Positions 56,745 to 64,000 of a DNA stretch of 64,000 bases are shown here, piece after piece. Made by a program: the position numbers and the translations under genes. The DNA comes from Otatea glauca. Lineage: Eukaryota; Streptophyta; Magnoliopsida; Poales; Poaceae. A model generated the notes under the pieces. It had not been told where the DNA came from. It saw nothing but the letters and a program-made list of their open reading frames with translations, and did not search any database. Where the stretch lies: NCBI GenBank assembly GCA_036346275.1, contig CM070719.1, positions 13,681,185 through 13,745,184 on the forward strand, read 5' to 3'. How positions within the stretch are numbered: position 1 is the first letter of the stretch; every line of letters starts with the position of its first letter.

Positions 56745-56925
56745 TTGTGAGAGGGTGACACGTCGTGCGACCTTTCCCGCAGGGTGACACATCGTGCGAC
56801 TTTTGACAGAGGGTGGCGGTCGTGCGACTTTTGACAGAGGGTGGCGGCTCGTGCGACCTTCGACCGCGGGGTGACAACTCGTGCGACCTTTGACCGACAC
56901 CGACAAGGTGACAGTCGTCGAATCG
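56745..56925. repeat. Short tandem repeat of ~32 bp
   Basis: Units of the form GGGTGACA-TCGTGCGACCTTT recur about five times. On the minus strand they encode near-repeats such as SKVARVVTPR and SKVARAATL in an open frame, which I regard as a by-product of the repeat. Confidence 0.6.
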
Positions 56926-57092
56926 ATCGGTCTTTGTAGTTGTGTGGAGTAACGCCCACCACCAATATAAAACCTACCGAGCGATACACATCCAACATCG
57001 CCAAACCACCGATAAATATCGCGAGAATCTACGATGTCGTTCTCTAGTCGCCTCTTGAGAAGCGAAGTCATCTCGCCCGAGTACCGGATACG

Positions 57093-58247
57093 ATGGCGTT
57101 GGCGCCTGATTCTGCGGAGGCGCCCAGGCCAAATGCGAATGCAACCTTCGGCGAAGATGATGCGATCTACCCACGGAGAGACGGCGCCCACGCTTCATCT
57201 TGTTGTGCCGCTCTTACAAGGTAAACCTCTGGTGTCTACACAATACGAGGTAACAATACCATTTCATGCATCGTTCTTTCTTTTCTCGGCAAGGACCGGT
57301 GTTGCTTCTTCCAATGGATCGATGGCCCGAGCAGCGTGACTACGAATTTGTCTACAATCGCCACGACCAACCGGCCGCGACAACTTCAGCCGGTGGGAGG
57401 CGCCAGATCGTCCCGTTCTAGATCGACGAGTTGGTCCGGTGGGCAAGGCGCCAACCAATCGGTGAGTTTCATGCGACCTACTCATGTTTCACTCACAAAG
57501 TAATAATTCTAAACGATTCATCGCATACTGGAGTTCAAAAGGACATGTGCGAAATTGCTCGAGTCAAATGAGAAACCTCCTCAAGGGCCACCCGAAAGCC
57601 CGACTTTTTGCGAACACGGCTGCGGCGGTGGTTGATACGCCACGAAGATCTAGCGGATGGGAGATTCTACGGTGCCCTTTGACCGAGGATGAATGGTGCG
57701 GCTACTTCAATGGGTGGATCCGAGGCGTACCATCCACATCTCAAACTTCTGTGTGGGATAAGCTGGGGAGCAACCCTCTCGTGGTGCTACTACCGCCCGA
57801 AAAGCCGGACCGAGTGCGCCTACGGTATTATTCAACGGCCGAGCAGGGCATCTGCATTGGCTGCAGGGCACGCTTCGGTTGTACAAGGATAAGCCCAACA
57901 CACACCTCCTTCACCATGTAGTGGAGTGCGGTGAAAGCAGGCGAGCGTCTCGGCAAGTCACCGCCAGCGGCGCAAGAGGGTACCTCCTCTCGAAGAGGAA
58001 GGGACAAGGGAAGCGATCGTCGAGGTCCGCACCACGCAACAAATCCTTGGCGTGTTGCGCAGGCCGTGCGGGAACCTGTGGTATTAACATAGGGGACGTC
58101 GGGAATCGGGATGACATGCCCATATGGGAGGAAGAAATCCACATAAAAAAGCCAAAAAAATTCAATCTTACACACCCGAGAAGTACGGCATTGGCCACCC
58201 ATCCGGCGATAGCTGGGAGCCTGCGCATCCTTGGAGTTCTTTCATAG
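57093..58247 (+). pseudogene. GRF-like multi-finger protein gene, decayed
   Basis: An exon ending at CTTACAAG|GTAAAC (57220) and one beginning at 57294 join in phase to give CRSYKDRCCFFQWIDGP, the last part of a GRF-type finger. After a shift it continues EQRDYEFVYNRHDQPA. Further on come FCEHGCGG and ILRCPLTEDEWCGYF (near 57610-57710), a second finger-like group, and a conserved tail: KDKPNTHLLHHVVECGESRR, RQVTASGARGYL, APRNKSLACCAGRAGTCGIN and GDVGNRDDMPIWEEE (57880-58140). This tail is one I associate with a grass transposon-borne family of unknown role. Several shifts and stops break it. It is the last gene before the right terminus. Confidence 0.6.
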
Positions 58248-58249
58248 TA

Positions 58250-58740
58250 GGGATTGAGCGGTATCCGAGAACAAATCGCATAATTTACGGGTCATGTAAT
58301 ATGCGAAAATGTTGAACATCATTCATTTGTACGAGATAAGCGAAGCGATCATTTGTTCCACCATGACCAACAATGCTTTTGTTAGTTGTTTCGATAAGCA
58401 ATTTAAATCAACGTTGTAATGCCCTTGTACCCTTGTAATATAATCCAATCTATTGTTTAGTTTTTCGTTAAGCAATTTCAAAATTTTCTAACATGATTTG
58501 TTTCATTTTTCGCTTCGGTTAAAATTAACTTGTCAACGAAATTTTTATGAAAATTTCATTGATGTGTGTAATCCACGAGCGGGTCGGTAGACTAAGTAAT
58601 TAAGTGTGTAATCCGTATGGCGGTGGTCAACCGAAATAATTTACTTAATCAAGCTATGCTCCAACTAGCAAAGCAATAATTGTTTCTTGCCCTACTCAAC
58701 TCACGGGAAGTTCAAGCGTGCGAGCAGACAAGGATTGGCG
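58250..58740. other. AT-rich spacer before the right terminus
   Basis: No coding signal. It probably includes the 3' end of the GRF-like gene's transcript. Confidence 0.4.
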
Positions 58741-58764
58741 TGACGAGAGGCGAAGATTAAAGCA

Positions 58765-59040
58765 AAGCATGCATGCAAATCACCTCCACGCGCGCGCCAC
58801 CGACCGAGCCCAAGGCATGCATCTTCACACGGGCGCAACCACCGACTTGCAAATCACCTCGCGCGACATAATCGGCGCAAAGTGAGGATGCATGCAAACA
58901 ACCGAGTTGACATTCGACGAGACCGGTCGGGCCCACGGCATAGCAATCATCAACATGCATGCAAATTAATTGGTTTTCGATGCATGCGAAGCAATCGCGG
59001 ACAAGCGAGCAAGCGAGAGAAGTGACGCGGCGAGCGGCGG
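58765..59040. promoter_or_regulatory. CATGCATG (RY-type) cluster at the right end
   Basis: CATGCA occurs near 58769, 58815, 58888, 58955 and 58980, in a region matching 50740-51000 and, inverted, parts of 14510-14620. Confidence 0.5.
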
Positions 59041-59249
59041 GGCCACGAGGGCATAGCGAAGACGTGGTGTCTTGGCTATGCCATAGCCGGCAGGGGTGCC
59101 GCTATGGCATAGCCGGCACACCACGCGTCTTCGGCTATGCATCCGCCGGTGCCAGATCTGATTATCGCCGCTATTTGGGAGAATACGCGAAGAAGTAGTC
59201 CAAAAGTGAAATTATACAGTATACTGTTGACTGTATTTGAAATTTTGCC
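59041..59249 (-). repeat. Right terminal inverted repeat of the MULE
   Basis: The outer 89 bp are the complement of the left terminus with three differences. Inward are three copies or near-copies of GGCTATGCCATAGCC (7-bp arms) around 59072-59140 in both orientations, also found once at the left end near 13639. They could be transposase binding sites. Confidence 0.85.
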
Positions 59250-59258
59250 CACCACAGC
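59250..59258. repeat. Right 9-bp target duplication of the MULE
   Basis: CACCACAGC repeats 13498-13506 exactly. Confidence 0.9.
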
Positions 59259-59833
59259 TGAAAGATTAAGCAGCACCAAGGATTGCATGATTCATGAGAT
59301 GATATATTGGAACAATCAAAAATCAAAACATGGTGCAAAACAGATCCTTATTCCACATTATCCATGAGCTCATGACTGAGGCTAATACATAGATAGCAAA
59401 TTAAGCAGAAGTTTCAAGGCGGATATTATGCCTTCAGATAGTCATAAAAAACTAGGAAGATACAACAGCCTTTTCCCAGAACAAGATTCAACGTCTAGCT
59501 CGAGTAGCTGAACCGTGAGATCTTAAAAGATCTGGATGGTTCCATCAGTAAGTATATTAGATCCTGGGATTAGAAAAATAAGCCAATCAGTAAAGCAACT
59601 AATGTACACTTGCGTAAACACAACTTCTTAGCAAACTCTATTTTTTTCGCAAACATGCAAAAGGATTAGCAAACTCAATTTCAACACATAGATCACATGA
59701 ACTGCCCTTGCCAAATTGTCTAACCACCGCACAGATCAACAGACACTACTAGCGATTCACGATTACAAAGAGCACAATAACAGCAAAAGGATCATAACAA
59801 GCTATGGCACAGAAAGCAATATAGGATGCTGAC
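59259..59833 (-). other. Presumed intron 2 side of the AP-1 sigma fragment
   Basis: This AT-rich sequence lies downstream (minus sense) of exon 2. No third exon is seen up to the MULE junction, though CTTTCAG near 59262-59268 would be a plausible acceptor. Confidence 0.35.
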
Positions 59834-60112
59834 CTTAGTCCTGTCCTTCTAGGTGTAAGGCGAGTACCACTTCGTGAGCCTCACGCTCTCACCTTGCCCT
59901 GGCGGAAGATGAAATTGATCTGCTGAAACGCACAGGAAAGAGGGAAATTTCAGCTATCTTGTACCTCAAACAAGATCTACCGATCTAGTGCTAGTAATAA
60001 CCGCCATCAGTAACAACCCACATGGTCACTGATTCACTGTGTGTGGCTTGCACAAACGCGATGACACAGTACAGATCACGAAATTACGGTGAGAAGGGGC
60101 GGATCTTACCAT
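59834..60112 (-). pseudogene. AP-1 clathrin adaptor sigma subunit, first two exons (broken)
   Basis: On the minus strand exon 1 contributes only the start codon: GCCGCCATG|GTAAGA at 60112. Exon 2 (59919-59834) follows an acceptor CAG and encodes INFIFRQGKV, an 8-bp insertion, then RLTKWYSPYT, TAG, KDRTK, ending at a donor |GTCAGC. The words RQGKV, RLTKWYSPYT and RTK are hallmarks of plant AP-1 sigma (AP19), which helps sort cargo into clathrin vesicles at the trans-Golgi. The codon after YSPYT should be glutamine (CAG) and reads TAG, and four residues of the usual start are missing. No later exons are found. It appears to be a truncated gene copy, with the MULE inserted 575 bp further on. Confidence 0.72.
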
Positions 60113-60475
60113 GGCGGCTGGGTGGGGAAGGTCCTTGCGTGACTCAGCCCCTGTGCAACGGCGCTAGCGACTTGATGCCTAGATCTAGGAGGACGGGTAG
60201 TGACATAGGGTAGATCTAGAACTAGAAGAGGGGTTGGAGATTTGAAGGCCTAGTGGTGTCGAGACCGGACTACCGGAGGAGCCGCGCCTAGAGACGTCGG
60301 GGCTAGATGCACGGGGGCTGGCGACGCCGGGGTCCGTGAGATGAGTGGATCAAGGGAATGAGGGCAACAACGATGGGGGAATGAGGGGAACGAGGGCATC
60401 GGGATATTGCGGGCTTGCAGCGCGACGCCTGAGGTAGACTGAGTTAGGGTTTTAATTGGGGTTCACAAGTAATAA
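60113..60475 (-). promoter_or_regulatory. Leader and upstream region of the AP-1 sigma fragment
   Basis: The minus strand is CG-rich and pyrimidine-rich (CCCTCGTTCCCCTCATTCCC) up to GCCGCCATG, typical of a plant 5' untranslated leader. AACCCTAACTC near 60450 resembles the telo-box-like motif of housekeeping promoters. Confidence 0.45.
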
Positions 60476-61489
60476 AATACCTATCGGATACCTATGAGTA
60501 CAAAATAACATCTACATATATCCTATAATTTTAAAGCTCTTTTAAAGTGGATTAAAATCAATATAAGCCGTCTATTCCTTTGAATCTAATGGTTAAAATC
60601 AATTAAGATCTAGTTATACTACCACCTGTAGTATCGGTAGTAAAATTGAAAGAGGGGTAAAAGGGTAAAAAATTCCGTCATACTATCTGTTCTTTACGGA
60701 AAAACACGTCATATGATCCCGATGAATGACGGATGAATAGATAAAAAGTCTTTGAAGATCACCAGGTATTCGATGAATTCAAACTTGTAAACGAATTAGG
60801 AAAAATCTAAAATACCCTTGATAAATAGATAGAAAAAGTCTAAAATACCCTTGAGAATGAATGGTTAGATTTGATTTCTACTACCACTACTTACTACCTA
60901 TGTAATCCACTGTAAAATTTCTCTAATTTTATTGGATACTCAAACCCGAAAACTCATGATCTGAAATGCTACCTGTGCCCGCTCTTATTAGTTCGAGTAT
61001 TTGTGGGTATCCAAACATATGAATAAAACTGCCACCATACGATGATGCACACGTATTGATGTGCATTTTGTCCTCAGGTCAGATTAATAACAACTAGCAA
61101 TGAGTACTCCTGCAGAAACTTCAGGCTCGACTGATATACAAGGACATCAGGGTGCATCAACCAACGGGAGTTAGCTCAACTAGACACGTAACGATTGGAG
61201 ATCACGAGTGTTTGTGAAAGCACACACAAAAGCCAATCAATCACCTGTACTTTAGCCATCTCAAAAGGATGAACAATGTCGCAAGCAAGAGCTGTTGGTA
61301 AAAAGGGGGAAAAAGAAAGAAAAGCAGATCCATCTGATGATGCCGACGTAGTCAGGTGCATGATCAACAGGCAGAATTACCCTGATCATAAAACGGTGCT
61401 AGCATGATAGAAACACATCAATCCGACCAATCAGAATCCCCTGATCATGATACCAAGTGTCTGATCAACAATGCACGCGTAGGCATATA
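60476..61489. other. AT-rich intergenic sequence
   Basis: No gene seen. Short repeated motifs such as AAAATACCCTTGA (near 60811 and 60843) and TACTACCAC (near 60617 and 60882) suggest an old small transposon, but I could not find its ends. Confidence 0.35.
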
Positions 61490-62564
61490 TGTCACAGCCC
61501 TAAAACCAAAGATGCATCTATAATCATCATGAGCATACATGAAGCATCATTAAGCATTTAATCTCGTGTTGGCATGCATTCGAATTCAGTTTTGAATTGT
61601 TGATTTTAGTGCAAATTGGTATGTTGTGAAGCAACTCAATTTTTCACCGTATAACATGACCTGTGTGTTATTTTTGTATTGTTACCCACTGCGAATAGTG
61701 AATTTAGGAATTTATTCCCAGATTTTAGGAGATCATTTGGGTGCTCAAATTAAATATTGTAATTTCAGAAACAGCCATCTTGTGTGAATTTGCATACTTA
61801 ATTTACAAATGCTTTTTGAGTGAAACCAACTGTACTGTGCTACCTAATGTCTATACGTGATCCACAAAAATTGGGATAATTTTTGGAGTTGTTTTGAACC
61901 CTTAATTAAGTAGAAGAAGAGAGGGAGAAGAAATTGGCTGAAAATTCAAAAAAAAAAATTCTCTGTTTGCTTCTTCTCCAGTTGGGCACCATGGACGGTG
62001 AGTCCACCTGGCTGGTGCTAATTGACGACGCTAGGCGGTGCTCTGAGCTCTCCCTTGCCTTGTACACTCCTCGCCCCACCTACTCCACTGCACGCCATAA
62101 ACCCAGCCGAGCCTTCCTCCTCTCCTTTCGCTCGCTGCGCCATTGCTCCTCCTGCTGCAAGCTTGCTGGAGCTGAAGCCAGGCAGCAAGCCTCCGTCCGC
62201 GAGAAGAGGCCCCAGGTGAGCTCGCCAGCTCCTTCGCGTGCTCCTAGCTGCCATGCACTCCTGAAGCCATGCTGTGTGTCGCATGCATTTCGCCGAGCCA
62301 TCGCTGCGGTCTTCGTCCTCGTTCCGGCCGATGGGCGTGCGCGGTGGAGGAGCTCCTTCGCGGCCGCCATCGCACTCGGTGGTCGCCGCCGTCGTCAAGC
62401 TCGCCCGGCCGAAGCCTCCCACCACTGTTGCCCTTTCCCTACGACCCCAGCGCGACCAAGCAAAGAAGCGAGCTCGCCATTGCCGTCCAGAGAAAAACTT
62501 CGAGCTTCTAGGGTTTGTAAGGGGTAAGCTCAAGTAAATGTCCATGCTCCATATTCACAAGTGG

Positions 62565-62650
62565 CAACACAGCCCAGTTGTTCAGCGCGCTGAGTTTCAG
62601 CCAAGTGACCCGAGTTCGAGTCCACCTCCAGCAAATATTTTTTTATTTTT
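62565..62650 (+). mobile_element. Second tRNA-derived SINE-like segment
   Basis: A-box-like CCCAGTTGTTCAGCGCGC and B-box-like GAGTTCGAGTCCAC stand about 35 bp apart, followed by a T-rich tail. It is inside the long LTR. Confidence 0.4.
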
Positions 62651-62722
62651 GCCTTTTGCATTCAAACTTTCATATCTTTTTTTATTTTTGCCTTTTGCAT
62701 TCAAACTTTCATATCTTTTGCT
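62641..62722. repeat. Direct duplication of ~38 bp
   Basis: TTTTTGCCTTTTGCATTCAA and the following ACTTTCATATCTTTT occur twice in direct succession. Confidence 0.8.
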
Positions 62723-62879
62723 ACGAGTGTCCAAATGAAGTCAAATTAGTTTCTAAATTTAAGTTTTGAAATGAGGAATTATAATATGAAATAAAAAGTT
62801 ATATGTTGCTTGCAGGAAAATATCCTTATTAGAGTTTGAGTGCTAGGCCCTAAATAGGTGTTATGAAGAAAGTATGTTT

Positions 62880-63350
62880 TATCTTGATCCATAAATCATG
62901 AAATAAATATCATAAGCCACTGCAACCCTATGTACTCCATTTCTGTAAAAAAATTTAAATTTGTATGTATTTTGAATCAAATATTGTTGGTTTAGGATCT
63001 TAATAACATTCAAACTTCAAGTGGTTAGAATAATGTTCATATGAGCTCAAAAACTTATGAAACCAGTTTAGATGTGTTTCTGGGATTGCATAGATTATGA
63101 ATAGTCAAAAATATTTAGACTTTGCTTTAGTTTAGTCTATTTGCTAGTTGTCCGAACATGCAATCGGCAAAATATTCAAATGGTCGTAACTTTCGCAAAC
63201 GAACCTCAAACTCAACTAAACCAAATCTCATGACCTTAGTATGATATACCCTTACTTGCTGTGCAAAAATGATACAATTTTGAACAATTCGAGTTAGACC
63301 ATATTAAGCCATAATGATCATTTATATGAAAAATATTGTTTCCCTTTTAT
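62880..63350. repeat. Distant third copy of the segment A/B repeat
   Basis: CTTAATAACATTCAAACTTC, TTTAGACTTTGCTT, CAATCGGCAAAA and GAGTTAGACCATATTAAGCC align in order with 23060-23400 and 55860-56180. It lies outside the MULE within the gypsy-like LTR. Confidence 0.65.
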
Positions 63351-64000
63351 CAAGTGTTCGTTCTTTTGATTTGTGGTTTGAGTGCACGCTTCTTAAAGTG
63401 TAATTTTCAGCAAATTAATAATTGTGTATAACTCAATTGAATGATGTCCTTCCAAATAAATGAACTCGATAAACTTCTTTATTGCTGAACTTTGTATGTT
63501 ACTTCTTGAAGTTCCTCTCGTTCATTTCTCATGCTCATACATGCGCATTTACATCAATGGCATCATTCTAATTTTGCACCATTGCATTCGTTTAGAGTCC
63601 GACGTACCGGAGAGCAACGAGGTTGACCCGACGACCGTGAGTGAGGAGAAATTTGAGGAGGAACCAGCTGCTACACAAGGCAAGCATCGAGCATATTTCT
63701 CCTATATTTTGGATCAATGTGACTTATATTATGATGTTATGCATGTGGGTTTATGTTATATATCTATGTCGCGAATAGCTCCTAATTGTTGCATTTCCCC
63801 TTCCTTGATATTGTTTACCATACACCTTGATAACTCTTAGCATGGGTAGTTTGTCTAATGCTAATAGTCGCGTTAGATGCTTAGCCATGCTCTAAGTCTT
63901 GGTGTAGAATCCGGGAATTGTGATGGTCTTTTCTTTGTAGCAATTGGTAGTTGTCGCGGGATGGTAGGGGTTTGAAACATGGTAATTGGAAAGAATGTTG

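Larger units (their letters stand above)
13507..59249 (+). mobile_element. Giant multi-gene Mutator-like element (MULE), 45.7 kb
   Basis: The outer 89 bp at each end are inverted copies with 86 identities. Weaker inverted similarity continues about 150 bp further in. Both ends touch a perfect 9-bp duplication. Inside, from the left, are a Mutator-type transposase, a plant-mobile-domain gene, two GRF-type zinc-finger genes, a decayed gene of unknown function, a small acidic gene and several tandem arrays. Two nested LTR elements account for 25.1 kb, leaving about 20.6 kb of MULE, far longer than the few kilobases usual for autonomous MULEs. The matching termini and target duplication indicate that the whole unit inserted once and was later invaded. 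Confidence 0.85.
61490..64000 (+). mobile_element. Start of a long gypsy-like LTR, cut by the window end
   Basis: TGTCACAGCCCTAAAACC resembles the TGTAACATCCC start of the chromovirus LTR above. A CG-rich stretch (61990-62530) and a possible donor CACAAG|GCAAGC near 63680 mirror that LTR's layout. No LTR end or interior lies in the window. The open frame at about 61990-62527 corresponds to the CG-rich leader and is not called as a gene. Confidence 0.5.

Noticed and set aside
61990..62527. Open frame of about 180 codons after the ATG at 61990
   Set aside because: It sits where related LTRs have a CG-rich leader, has low-complexity translation and an opposite-strand frame of similar length.

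Overview
The window looks like intergenic heterochromatin of a large-genome grass. The evidence is long Sirevirus-type Ty1/copia LTRs, a chromodomain Ty3/gypsy element, a Mutator-like transposase next to a plant-mobile-domain gene, GRF zinc-finger genes of a kind common in grass transposons, and intron-split plant exons. I cannot fix the subfamily from sequence alone. Almost everything is transposon. The only host-like sequence is a broken AP-1 sigma adaptin fragment near 59.8-60.1 kb.

Layout. (1) 112-10541: a Sirevirus-like copia element that keeps gag but no pol, with about 3.2 kb LTRs full of hairpins. Its 5' LTR is cut by, or joined to other sequence near, the window edge. (2) 10542-12399: the 5' part of a minus-strand hAT element (BED zinc finger), truncated at the copia LTR. 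(3) 12517-12903: an intact hAT-type MITE with an 8-bp target duplication. (4) 13507-59249: the main find, one Mutator-like element (MULE) of 45,743 bp. It is bounded by inverted termini (86 of 89 outer bases identical) and a perfect 9-bp target duplication, CACCACAGC. (5) Nested in it, 23647-48793 is a gypsy chromovirus (TSD ACCGT). Nested in that, 28795-41833 is a minus-strand Sirevirus-like copia (TSD ATAAG). Without the nested elements the MULE is about 20.6 kb. (6) 59834-60470: AP-1 sigma exon fragments and leader. (7) 61490-64000: the start of another long gypsy-like LTR, cut by the window end.

MULE contents in order: left terminus with a tandemly duplicated promoter, leader and intron; transposase (+); plant-mobile-domain gene (+); a ~180/200-bp tandem array; repeat segment A (split by the gypsy element); a GRF zinc-finger/membrane gene (-); a ~67-bp hairpin repeat; an internal relic of the element's own subterminal sequence; a decayed gene of unknown function (+); a small acidic-tail gene (-); a ~30-bp array; repeat segment B; a second GRF-like gene (+); and the right terminus. 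Transposase and terminal repeats make it a plausible mobile unit. The other genes look like cargo, and their roles are unknown.

A caution applies to every frameshift called here. Between 26.8 and 48.8 kb, CAG and CTG have repeatedly lost their middle base, including in the tRNA primer sites of two unrelated elements. That pattern looks like a long-read consensus error at methylated CHG sites, so some of the apparent gene decay may be artificial.
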